A stretch of 64,000 nucleotides of DNA from JAMXLO01 sp035492535 (lineage in GTDB: Bacteria > Pseudomonadota > Alphaproteobacteria > Acetobacterales > Acetobacteraceae). This document shows positions 48,305-55,087 of this stretch, piece after piece (the first letter of the stretch is position 1; every line of letters starts with the position of its first letter). The notes beneath the pieces are model-generated. The model saw only the letters and a list, made by a program, of their open reading frames with translations, did no database searches and was not told the origin of the DNA. The stretch is from positions 6,930 through 70,929 of the forward strand of contig DATJJM010000222.1 in NCBI GenBank assembly GCA_035492535.1, given 5' to 3'. Position numbers and translations under genes: made by a program.

Positions 48305-48793
48305 ATGAGTCGCAAAGCACAGGTCGCAGAAATCGCCGATTGGGTCCACGGGACCGGTGCAGCAACGATGCCGCCCGGCTTCTCGCTCAAAATCGACGGG
48401 CATTTCGAGAGCATCGAGGCCGCCCGGTCTTTCGCCAGGCCTTACGCCAAGAGCATCGGCGCCCGCATCATCATCAGCTCGGGCGCTGGCGCTGCAATCA
48501 CCTGCATCGACCCGCCGGCGAAGACCGACGTGGATTGGGACAGCAAGAGCGGGCAGGCCGTGCGGCTGATGATGCGCAAGCGGGGTGCGACGCTCGAGGA
48601 AATGCGCGTCGTGACGGGCTGGACGTTCTCGCAGAAGTACATCCTGCAGATGCAGCGCAGCTTCGGTGTGGTGATCGAGATGCGGGACGCCAGCGACGTC
48701 AGCAAGCGCACCTGGCACGCCCGCAGGCTGCGGCCGTTCCGCTCGCCCGTTGAAGCCGTAACCGACACCACGCCTGCCGCCGAGCATAACTGA
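48305..48793 (+). CDS. DUF3489-like protein, paralogue 2
   Basis: 162 aa from ATG 48305 (AAGGAG 12 nt upstream; the start context matches that of paralogue 1). DSKSGQAVRLMMRKRGATLE then TGWTFSQKYILQMQRSFGVV aligns with the 40976 product, and KRTWHA follows in both. It keeps the DNA-binding-like C-terminal half but has a shorter N-terminal arm. Single-gene unit under promoter C, followed by promoter D. Probably a DNA-binding regulator. Confidence 0.65.
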   Translation: MSRKAQVAEIADWVHGTGAATMPPGFSLKIDGHFESIEAARSFARPYAKSIGARIIISSGAGAAITCIDPPAKTDVDWDSKSGQAVRLMMRKRGATLEEMRVVTGWTFSQKYILQMQRSFGVVIEMRDASDVSKRTWHARRLRPFRSPVEAVTDTTPAAEHN

Positions 48794-48830
48794 CGGGCTA
48801 TCGGCCCCCCTGGTCACCCGACCGGCTTCG

Positions 48831-48859
48831 TTGACAGTCACGCACGATGCGCGATAGCT
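48831..48859 (+). promoter_or_regulatory. dyad-containing promoter D
   Basis: TTGACA (48831-48836), a perfect -35, 17-nt spacer with CGCACGATGCG (48841-48851), then ATAGCT (48854-48859). A second dyad, CGCATGGTGCG (48877-48887), forms a CCGCA/TGCGG hairpin in the leader, 25 nt before the start of the 48912 gene. Confidence 0.75.
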
Positions 48860-48911
48860 TCGGATTGTCAACGAGCCGCATGGTGCGGCGAATGAGCCCC
48901 AGGGGTGCCCG

Positions 48912-49388
48912 ATGTCCGATCAGCGTTCAAACCGTTACACATTCCGCTGGGATAGCAGCGGCCTCGGCGAGGCCTACTATACCGTCTTTGGCGCCGGCGA
49001 GTTGTCCACCCTTCGGGTGCGCTATGAGGCCACCGAATACCAGCGGTCGATCAGCTCATACAGTGATGCGGATTGGGAACGCGACGTGGTGGGCGCGATC
49101 GGCCTGCTGACCGCTTCCGCGCAGCCTGTTCCCCAGGATGTGGTCGACGCCTTCAACGCCTGGCGCCTCGCCGAATACAATCGCCACCGCGCCCAGATCG
49201 ACGCCCAGCCCGAGCGCTACGGCGTGGTCGACTGGGACAACGATCCCGTGTTCAAGCGGCCGGTGCCCTGCCGCGGCGCCCACTACCTGGTGCGCTGGAA
49301 CCGGCCCGATGCCCCCGACAAATGGAAATACGGCTGCGTCGGCCTCGGCTGGCAGGTCAATGCGGATCCCGAGCTGGTGGAGGCCTGA
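48912..49388 (+). CDS. phage protein, unknown
   Basis: 158 aa, AGGGG 7 nt before ATG 48912. MSDQRSNRYTFRWDSSGLGE then TLRVRYEATEYQRSISSYSD and RPVPCRGAHYLVRWNRPDA. First gene of a seven- or eight-gene rightward operon that ends at the terminator at 51.8 kb. Not recognised. Confidence 0.6.
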   Translation: MSDQRSNRYTFRWDSSGLGEAYYTVFGAGELSTLRVRYEATEYQRSISSYSDADWERDVVGAIGLLTASAQPVPQDVVDAFNAWRLAEYNRHRAQIDAQPERYGVVDWDNDPVFKRPVPCRGAHYLVRWNRPDAPDKWKYGCVGLGWQVNADPELVEA

Positions 49389-49390
49389 CC

Positions 49391-49588
49391 ATGGCCACGT
49401 CCCTGACCGAAGCCCTCAAGGCGCTGCCCGCGGACGCGAAGTGGTCTTGTTCGTTCGGGAACCCCGGCGAGGGCGGATACACCGAGTACCACCGCACCCC
49501 GGCCGGCGAGCGCTGGATCGTCTCGAACGGCCCGTACTACCTGCATCCGTTTCAATTCGACTGGCACTGCCAGAAAGTGGAGGGCTGA
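49391..49588 (+). CDS. small protein, unknown
   Basis: 65 aa, MATSLTEALKALPADAKWSC then GYTEYHRTPAGERWIVSNGP and HPFQFDWHCQKVEG. It begins 2 nt after the 48912 stop. Two Cys and two Trp in a compact beta-like product. Not recognised. Confidence 0.6.
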   Translation: MATSLTEALKALPADAKWSCSFGNPGEGGYTEYHRTPAGERWIVSNGPYYLHPFQFDWHCQKVEG

Positions 49589-49591
49589 ACC

Positions 49592-50059
49592 ATGTCAAAG
49601 CACACACCTGGGCCTTGGGCCGTTAAGAAGTCCGGTTCGTTCGGCTGGTCGATCATGGCCAACTGGCACGGCTACGAATCGGCGATCGCACACGTCGATG
49701 CGGGCATTTGCGAGACGCGCGGCCCGTTCTTCGATGAGAACAAGGCCAATGCCGACCTGATAGTGGCCGCGGCCGAGATGTTCGACCTGCTGAAGGCGGT
49801 TGCATCCTGCCCGCAGGCGATGCCCTGGCTGGCGCGATTGGATGCCGGCGAAACCAGCGTGGCTGCGGGTATCACGGCCGTGCTGGCGAGCGTCGAAGGC
49901 GTCCCCACCCGCCACCGCAATCGTTCGTTCGCGGATTGCGTGCCGGCGCTGCGGGCGCTGCTGGACTGGGGCCGGGAGCACACCAGCCCGCGCGATGCGA
50001 ACAGCCCGCACAAGCTGCTGGTCGCTGCCGCCGACGCTCTGGCGAAAGCGGAGGGCTGA
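49592..50059 (+). CDS. HTPGPW-type phage protein
   Basis: 155 aa. It opens MSKHTPGPWAVKKSGSFGWS; the HTPGPW start is a hallmark of a family scattered among phages of proteobacteria, whose function is unknown. The middle ENKANADLIVAAAEMFDLLK is also typical. It follows the previous gene by 3 nt. Confidence 0.7.
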   Translation: MSKHTPGPWAVKKSGSFGWSIMANWHGYESAIAHVDAGICETRGPFFDENKANADLIVAAAEMFDLLKAVASCPQAMPWLARLDAGETSVAAGITAVLASVEGVPTRHRNRSFADCVPALRALLDWGREHTSPRDANSPHKLLVAAADALAKAEG

Positions 50060-50062
50060 CCG

Positions 50063-50872
50063 ATGATCACGCCCGGCACTGATATCGTCCGCAAGGACTC
50101 AATCGAGCAGCTTTGCGGGCATCGCGCCCGCGCTCTGCAGCTCTACCGCCAGGCTGCCGACACGCTGAAGGCGGCACAGGACGCCCACCGGCTGGCCGTG
50201 GCTGGCAAGCAGCATGTCAGCAACGACTTTCTGCGGGATATGCGGTATCGGCCCTACGAGGACAAAGACGTCCGCGAAGAGGTCGACCGCGACATGTGGC
50301 GCTTTTTCATCGATGCCACCCCGCTGGGCTCGCTCATGGATGGCCAGGAGCGGAAGGCCTTCGAGGAATCGCTGCAGAAAGAGCCACCGGAGATCACGCC
50401 CGACACGGTGCTTGCGACGATGCAACGCCTCGCTGGCGATGCGAACATGATCTTCCGCCGCGGGCTGGCAACCGCTTTCCGCACGTTCTGTGCCGATTAC
50501 AAGAGCCACGACGGGTTTAAGATCGGCCCGCGGTTCCTGGTCGGAGGACTGGTCACTGGCGGCAAAAAGTGGCCCTCCCTGAACCTTCATCGCCAGGACT
50601 CGGTACGGGACATCGACCGGTGCATGCACGTGCTCGATGGCAAGCCCGCGCCTGAATACCAGCAGGGCATCCTGTCCGCGATCCGCACGGCCATGAGCCA
50701 GAAGGCCGACCAGGCCGAGACCGAATATTTCCGGGTTCGGTTGTTCTACGGCAATGGCAACGCGCACTTTTACCCGCTGCGCCAGGATCTGGTGACGCGG
50801 GCCAACAAGCTGATTGCCCAGCACTACGGCGAAAAGCTGGGCGCCAGCCACACCGCGAGGAACGCGACATGA
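50063..50872 (+). CDS. DUF4942-like protein
   Basis: 269 aa. The C-terminal half (TEYFRVRLFYGNGNAHFYPL then RQDLVTRANKLIAQHYGEK) matches DUF4942, whose members are often found in phages and mobile elements. The N-terminal half is helical and charged. Function unknown. An ATGA overlap (50869) couples it to the next gene. Confidence 0.65.
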   Translation: MITPGTDIVRKDSIEQLCGHRARALQLYRQAADTLKAAQDAHRLAVAGKQHVSNDFLRDMRYRPYEDKDVREEVDRDMWRFFIDATPLGSLMDGQERKAFEESLQKEPPEITPDTVLATMQRLAGDANMIFRRGLATAFRTFCADYKSHDGFKIGPRFLVGGLVTGGKKWPSLNLHRQDSVRDIDRCMHVLDGKPAPEYQQGILSAIRTAMSQKADQAETEYFRVRLFYGNGNAHFYPLRQDLVTRANKLIAQHYGEKLGASHTARNAT

Positions 50873-51015
50873 AAGAGCCGATCGACATCCCGCTGACCCG
50901 GCGCGAAATCGACGCCCTCACACGGGCGATCACCAAGGCGCTGGTCAATGCGCCCAAGAGCGACGTCCGCCCGCTGCGCGCCGTCCTCAACAAGCTCGAT
51001 GCGAGCGGAGGCTGA
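50869..51015 (+). CDS. 48-aa helical protein
   Basis: ATG 50869 overlaps the previous stop. MKEPIDIPLTRREIDALTRA then ITKALVNAPKSDVRPLRAVL. Amphipathic helices, basic. Not recognised; the coupled position supports it being expressed. Confidence 0.6.
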   Translation: MKEPIDIPLTRREIDALTRAITKALVNAPKSDVRPLRAVLNKLDASGG

Positions 51016-51018
51016 CCC

Positions 51019-51246
51019 ATGGCACGCTTTATCGTGATCGATGATCACACCGTCATAACGGCGGCCCAGGCCGAACCTGCAGCACAGTGTGACCACCCGG
51101 GGGGCAAGCGCCCCCTGGTCGACGCCCGAGGTATCTTCTGCTGCTACGTGTGCGACCGCTGCGAGGGCACGCGGCGCAAGCATTTCCGCGCCGAGATTTT
51201 CACCGACCCGTCCTACGAGGCGGACGAACCCATAGAGGAGGACTGA
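51019..51246 (+). CDS. small zinc-binding protein
   Basis: 75 aa. FCCYVCDRCEGTRRKHFRAE gives C-C-x2-C-x2-C with an upstream Cys (QCDHPGGKRPLVDARG), i.e. five Cys in a likely zinc site. An acidic tail (DPSYEADEPIEED) ends the protein. Three nt from its upstream neighbour. Confidence 0.65.
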   Translation: MARFIVIDDHTVITAAQAEPAAQCDHPGGKRPLVDARGIFCCYVCDRCEGTRRKHFRAEIFTDPSYEADEPIEED

Positions 51247-51250
51247 TGGA

Positions 51251-51634
51251 ATGAGCGACCAGGGAAACCAAACAACGGCTCTGATTGCCTTATTGCGGGC
51301 AGATTATCCACCCGGCCCACAGCGTCACGTGCTGATCAAAGCTGCCCACGAATTGGAACGGTTGAGCGCAATCGTTAACGACGATGCCAGGTTTAAGGCC
51401 GGCGCCGTCGATGCTGTGCAGCCCAAACAGCCCGATCCAATCCGCTCGCACATTCGGTTGCTGATCACCGAGTTTGCCGTTCGCGGGCTGCGCATCAGCG
51501 ATGCGTCCAGGGCGGCAAACACGGCCGAGACCGAAAACGAAGCGCTCGGCTGCCTGGTGGAGGCCGCGGAGCTGGCCGACACGCTCACGCCGTTGCGCGA
51601 GGCAATCCGCATCTGCGTGAGGATGAAAAGCTGA
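51251..51634 (+). CDS. small protein, unknown
   Basis: 127 aa, MSDQGNQTTALIALLRADYP then RSHIRLLITEFAVRGLRISD and EAAELADTLTPLREAIRI. Helical. The stop overlaps the next start by one base. Not recognised. Confidence 0.6.
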   Translation: MSDQGNQTTALIALLRADYPPGPQRHVLIKAAHELERLSAIVNDDARFKAGAVDAVQPKQPDPIRSHIRLLITEFAVRGLRISDASRAANTAETENEALGCLVEAAELADTLTPLREAIRICVRMKS

Positions 51635-51795
51635 TGGCATTAGAAACTGCCACACTGAGCGAAATGGCAGACGCCATGATCGCACTGTCGCAGCGGGCTG
51701 GCTCCGAAGAAGCTGCAGCCAGTTTTGCCCAGGCTGCCGCGAGCTTCGCGATTGCGGCTGCGTTGGATCGCATTTGCGAGAGGCTGAAAAGCTGA
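51634..51795 (+). CDS. 53-aa Ala-rich helical protein
   Basis: ATG 51634 shares its A with the upstream TGA. MALETATLSEMADAMIALSQ then EAAASFAQAAASFAIAAALD, almost wholly helical. Its end (ICERLKS) resembles the end of the preceding gene product (ICVRMKS), possibly a partial duplication. It is the last gene before the terminator. Confidence 0.55.
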   Translation: MALETATLSEMADAMIALSQRAGSEEAAASFAQAAASFAIAAALDRICERLKS

Positions 51796-51806
51796 TCGGC
51801 CAGAGA

Positions 51807-51830
51807 AAGCCTCCCGTAATAGGGAGGCTT
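51807..51830 (+). terminator. terminator hairpin
   Basis: AAGCCTCCC (51807-51815), loop GTAATA, GGGAGGCTT (51822-51830), a perfect 9-bp stem right after the operon. The T tail is short, so it may need Rho or act as an RNA 3' stabiliser. Confidence 0.7.
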
Positions 51831-51835
51831 CCAAG

Positions 51836-52514
51836 GTCAGTGATTGAAGTAAGTATCCAGAGGGCTAAAGAGATTAAGAAGACGCTTTATTAAATATATT
51901 AATTTTAAGGGAAGAAGAAAAACAGTCAGTCTTCAAGTTGAGAGGGTTTCGGAGTGGTCAGCAGTCCGCATTGGGCACGGCCTTCGCCAATGCCTTACGG
52001 GCTACTGACCGGTGAGTCCCCAAGCCGAGCCGGGCCCCATTGCGGTCGAGCCTTGGCCGGACGCACCGGCTGTGCCTGAGCCCCCTGGTATGACCGGCGA
52101 GCGTACTGGCGCGGCCTGCTACGGGCAGGCGCCAGGCGATAGCTCGTGCGTCCGGTGGTTCACGCCGTGGGGCCTAGCCGTTCCCAGCTCAGTCGCAGCG
52201 CCCGGGGTCTAGAACCAGCAGCTTACACGGTTCCCCGGTTTTCTCGCCCCCCTGCCCCGCCAATGCGCAAGACGACATGAGGGATCGACCGCTCGCGCGA
52301 TCGTTAGGCACGGCTGGGGCTTTGGGGGGATTGAACGGGCGACTCGGAGCGTATAGCTTCGGTGTCACCCATCTGGGACCGATCCGCCCGCACGGAGATC
52401 CGGTCCCGGCCGAGTCGATTTTCCAGATCGAGTCGGCCATCACCATGATGAGGGCATGAGGGCGGCCGTCCAGTCAAGGGCGGCCGTTCGCATTTCCGCA
52501 GTCGAAACTATCGG
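51836..52514 (+). other. intergenic region, mostly noncoding
   Basis: About 680 nt. It starts with the most A+T-rich stretch of the window (51883-51911, TTTATTAAATATATTAATTT). Two weak frames (a GTG-start frame at 52012-52212 and an ATG frame at 52277-52459) have no SD support. A duplicated GGGCGGCCGT at 52461-52487 can form a CGGCCG stem just before the RHH gene's end. I see no clear gene. Confidence 0.4.
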
Positions 52515-52979
52515 CTACTCCTGGCCTTCTTCGACCAGCACGCCCCTCCAGGTTTGCCTGTTTTCGAGGTCGGTTTGCCCATTTTGGCCGATAAGTTTGC
52601 CGGGGCGCCGACCTTGACCCTTTTCCTTTTCGGGGAGGCCGCGCGCAGCTCGCATGTAGAGCCGTAGCGTCGCCGATGCGTCACGGCCGAGTGATAGCGG
52701 TGGCTTGCCACCTGCCGCCTGGATCGCTCCCACGGTGGCGCTGATGGCGTTCGCCAGGCCCTGCAGGTCTATGTCCGGCAGCTCGGCCGCGCGCCGCTGG
52801 GGATCCGGTTTGCCAGGCGGTATGACCTGGTTTCCTGCCTGCTGGTCTGCCAGTCGGTTTACCGCGTCGACCATCCATTCGGCCATGGTCTGATCCTGGG
52901 CATGTGCGGCCTTCACCGCGCGTTGCCGCGTCTCGATCGGCATTGATTTGATCGTCCATGAGGCTGCATCGTCTGCCAT
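52515..52979 (-). CDS. ribbon-helix-helix-like DNA-binding protein (partition/copy-control candidate)
   Basis: 154 aa from ATG 52979. MADDAASWTIKSMPIETRQR then KAAHAQDQTMAEWMVDAVNR is an RHH-type N-terminus like those of small plasmid proteins in alphaproteobacteria. The C-terminal region is helical (LPDIDLQGLANAISATVGAI) with a basic tail carrying GKP repeats. Four GGTTTKCC repeats 12-14 nt apart lie directly upstream and three more lie in the 3' end of the gene. It is a lone minus-strand gene opposite the GH16 gene. No ParA is encoded in the window. Confidence 0.6.
   Translation of the reverse strand: MADDAASWTIKSMPIETRQRAVKAAHAQDQTMAEWMVDAVNRLADQQAGNQVIPPGKPDPQRRAAELPDIDLQGLANAISATVGAIQAAGGKPPLSLGRDASATLRLYMRAARGLPEKEKGQGRRPGKLIGQNGQTDLENRQTWRGVLVEEGQE
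52551..52601 (+). repeat. three GGTTTGCC-type repeats inside the RHH gene
   Basis: GGTTTGCC at 52551 and 52572 and AGTTTGCC at 52594, spaced 21-22 nt (two helical turns), within the 3' part of the gene; another single copy at 52807. They encode the GKP motifs in the protein tail on the other strand. Confidence 0.65.
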
Positions 52980-53026
52980 GGTTTTCCTTCCCGGTTTGCC
53001 ACGCGAGGTTTTCCCTTGAGTTTGCC
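52980..53026 (+). promoter_or_regulatory. operator-like array GGTTTKCC x4
   Basis: GGTTTTCC 52980, GGTTTGCC 52993, GGTTTTCC 53007, AGTTTGCC 53019: four direct repeats at 13, 14 and 12 nt, immediately upstream of the RHH start codon. Regularly spaced short direct repeats are the usual targets of RHH dimers, so autoregulation is likely. Confidence 0.65.
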
Positions 53027-53142
53027 TGTGTCCAATCACGCAACAGAGGTTTCACCAGCGCCACAAACGGAAATCGACCCGACATAACCCAGGCACCGGA
53101 CACGCTGTAATGCTGCGCCGCAACCCAATCGGAGGCAGCGAG

Positions 53143-54087
53143 ATGACCGAAGCATCCACGGCCATCAACACCCCGGGCGATGTGCTCGGTGCACCCTTGG
53201 ACGATTCCGACTTCATCCGGCCGGGCTGGTCGACCGACTTCACCACGCTGCCCGAATGGCACGTGGGCAAGGTCTACCCGCTGGCCGCTGGCGCGACCCC
53301 GCCCGCTCTGACCGACCCAGGCTGCTACCTGACCGCGGGCTATATCCACAACACGCCGTCGCCCAGCGAGCCGGATTACGTGCCACCCGGCAAGCCATAC
53401 CCGGGGTTCTCATGGCTGAGTTCCGAGCTCGCCCCCTATCCCAACGGCGATGAGATTGCGGTGGACGGCTACAACCCGTTCAGCGTGGCCGACGGCATCC
53501 TGACGATCACCGCGGAGCCTACGCCCGCGTCGGTGCTGCCGTGGCTGCCGGCGGGCTACTCGCCGGCCTATACGTCGGGCTCGCTCTGCACATACCCGTT
53601 CAGCCAGCAATACGGCTATTTCGAGTTGCGCGGCCAGGCGCCGAAAGGGGACGGACTCTGGCCGGCGTTCTGGTTGATGCCGGTCGACATGACATGGCCC
53701 CCCGAGATCGACGTGATGGAGATCCTGGGCAGCCAGACCGACGTGCTCAACACCACGCTGCACGACCCGAGCTACAAGACGGACACGAGCGCATCCACCC
53801 AGATCGGCTACGCCACGGCCGCCGGTGTGGACCTCTCGGAAGGCTTTCACCAGTACGGTGTGGATTGGGGCCCGACCACGATCCGGTTCTACCTCGATCG
53901 CAAGCTGGTGTTCAGCCAGCCCACGCCGGCGAACATGCACAAGCCGTTTTACCTGATCGCCAACCTGGCGGTGGGCGGGCCGACCAGTTGGGGAGGCGCA
54001 CCGGACGAAACGACGGTGTTTCCCGCCCGCTTCCGGATCGCCTCGATCGATGCGTGGCAGCGCGCAAGCTACGTGACGCCCGACTGA
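53143..54087 (+). CDS. glycoside hydrolase family 16
   Basis: 314 aa from ATG 53143 with a GGAGG SD. The active-site strand is PPEIDVMEILGS with Glu188 and Glu193 (E-I-D-x-x-E), the GH16 signature; upstream GLWPAFWLMP and downstream DWGPTTIRFYLDRKLVF are the conserved flanks. GH16 enzymes cleave beta-1,3/1,4-glucans, agarose-like or related polysaccharides. No signal peptide. It stands alone in the accessory region, so it may degrade exopolysaccharide or capsule as an unattached enzyme. Confidence 0.9.
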   Translation: MTEASTAINTPGDVLGAPLDDSDFIRPGWSTDFTTLPEWHVGKVYPLAAGATPPALTDPGCYLTAGYIHNTPSPSEPDYVPPGKPYPGFSWLSSELAPYPNGDEIAVDGYNPFSVADGILTITAEPTPASVLPWLPAGYSPAYTSGSLCTYPFSQQYGYFELRGQAPKGDGLWPAFWLMPVDMTWPPEIDVMEILGSQTDVLNTTLHDPSYKTDTSASTQIGYATAAGVDLSEGFHQYGVDWGPTTIRFYLDRKLVFSQPTPANMHKPFYLIANLAVGGPTSWGGAPDETTVFPARFRIASIDAWQRASYVTPD

Positions 54088-54144
54088 CATGGTGGCAAGC
54101 GCCGGTCTACCGTGTCAGCTTTGGTTGTCCAATAGGAGACAGCC

Positions 54145-54318
54145 ATGGCAAAGCGAAAGGAGGTCACGCTTACGGTTCGTGTGACCGTGCCGGCCGATAT
54201 GACCACCACCGAGGCGGCACGCGAAGTGCGGACGCTGATCACCCATCAGTCCAACTATTCGGCCGAGCCGGGCGACGTGGTTGTCCGCGCATGCCATGCC
54301 GGGGCCGTGAAATTATAA
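54145..54318 (+). CDS. 57-aa protein, unknown
   Basis: AGGAGA 6-7 nt before ATG 54145. MAKRKEVTLTVRVTVPADMT then REVRTLITHQSNYSAEPGDV and VRACHAGAVKL. Basic start, beta-alpha-beta-like pattern as in small phage proteins. Not recognised. Confidence 0.6.
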   Translation: MAKRKEVTLTVRVTVPADMTTTEAAREVRTLITHQSNYSAEPGDVVVRACHAGAVKL

Positions 54319-54330
54319 ACGGAGGCGATG

Positions 54331-54495
54331 ATGGAAGACCAGACGGCCCCCATCATAGTGACGGATGAATTGCTCTCCGCTTGGTCTGTCCTGGCCGATG
54401 CGGAGGCTCCCCACATGAAACTTGGCGGGGTCAACTGGGTGATGATCGTGAGGTCACTCATCGCTGAGATCAAGATCCTCAAATCGACATCGTAA
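54331..54495 (+). CDS. 54-aa protein, unknown
   Basis: ATG 54331 with GGAGG 5 nt upstream (an ATG at 54328 is also possible). MEDQTAPIIVTDELLSAWSV then LGGVNWVMIVRSLIAEIKIL. Hydrophobic and acidic residues alternate. Short spacers separate it from both neighbours. Not recognised. Confidence 0.55.
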   Translation: MEDQTAPIIVTDELLSAWSVLADAEAPHMKLGGVNWVMIVRSLIAEIKILKSTS

Positions 54496-54507
54496 ACGGA
54501 GGTTCCC

Positions 54508-54858
54508 ATGCCACATGTGAGATTGAATGCACCCGCGCCCGATCGCGATCTGATCCAGAAAATCTTCCGTCGTGCTCAATCCCTCTACGAAGAGCACGGC
54601 GTCAAACAGGACTGGCTTGCCCTGCACATGGACATCTCTGCGTGCCATCTGAATGGCAACCCACTGCGTCTGGATGACCTTCTGGCGGCTGACGCTGTGA
54701 ATTTCATGCACGACATATCCGGCATCCACCGGCATCTGGATCGCACGACCGGCCAGCTCGGCGGGTGCTTTCGTCCTCGCTTTTCGGTTCATGAAAGTGC
54801 ACTGGCCGGTAACATTCCGCCCGACCAAGATCCTGGTATCAGCGCACCGCGCGTGTAA
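54508..54858 (+). CDS. DUF6874-like small phage protein
   Basis: 116 aa, GGAGG before ATG 54508. DWLALHMDISACHLNGNPLR then LDDLLAADAVNFMHDISGIH and LDRTTGQLGGCFRPRFSV follow the pattern of a widely distributed phage family (DWL.L.MDI.ACH.NG.PLRLDDLL...N..HD..GI.RH.DR.T...CF.PRF). Function unknown. It is followed by a terminator hairpin. Confidence 0.7.
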   Translation: MPHVRLNAPAPDRDLIQKIFRRAQSLYEEHGVKQDWLALHMDISACHLNGNPLRLDDLLAADAVNFMHDISGIHRHLDRTTGQLGGCFRPRFSVHESALAGNIPPDQDPGISAPRV

Positions 54859-54881
54859 TGTTCGTTTTGGGGAATGGTTTT

Positions 54882-54923
54882 GAGGTTTCCGCAGCCCCTT
54901 AATGGCTGAAACCTCGCAGTTTT
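54882..54923 (+). terminator. intrinsic terminator
   Basis: GAGGTTTC (54882) pairs with the end at 54915 (AAACCTC), with an inner CAGCC/GGCTG, loop CCTTAAT, then GCAG and TTTT to 54923. It closes the 54145-54858 group of small genes. Confidence 0.75.
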
Positions 54924-55008
54924 CGTCGCTGTCTGCACTCAAAGCGCCGATGACTTCGCCGGGTTCAATATGCAATCCGGCCCCTCACTTTCCACCCTAT
55001 CGATATCG

Positions 55009-55037
55009 TTGACTAGCAACGCATGGTGCGCGATTGT
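55009..55037 (+). promoter_or_regulatory. dyad-containing promoter E
   Basis: TTGACT (55009-55014), 17-nt spacer with CGCATGGTGCG (55020-55030), then GATTGT (55032-55037). A second core GCATGGTGC (55053-55061) forms the loop part of a CCGC/GCGG hairpin in the leader, 27 nt before ATG 55088. Confidence 0.7.
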
Positions 55038-55087
55038 GCGCCATCGGCCGCAGCATGGTGCAGCGGCCACGGAGCATAGAGGCTCAC

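Noticed and set aside
52012..52459. Small plus-strand genes (66 and 60 codons)
   Set aside because: GTG or unsupported ATG starts, no SD, composition like noncoding high-G+C DNA. Mentioned in the intergenic entry only.
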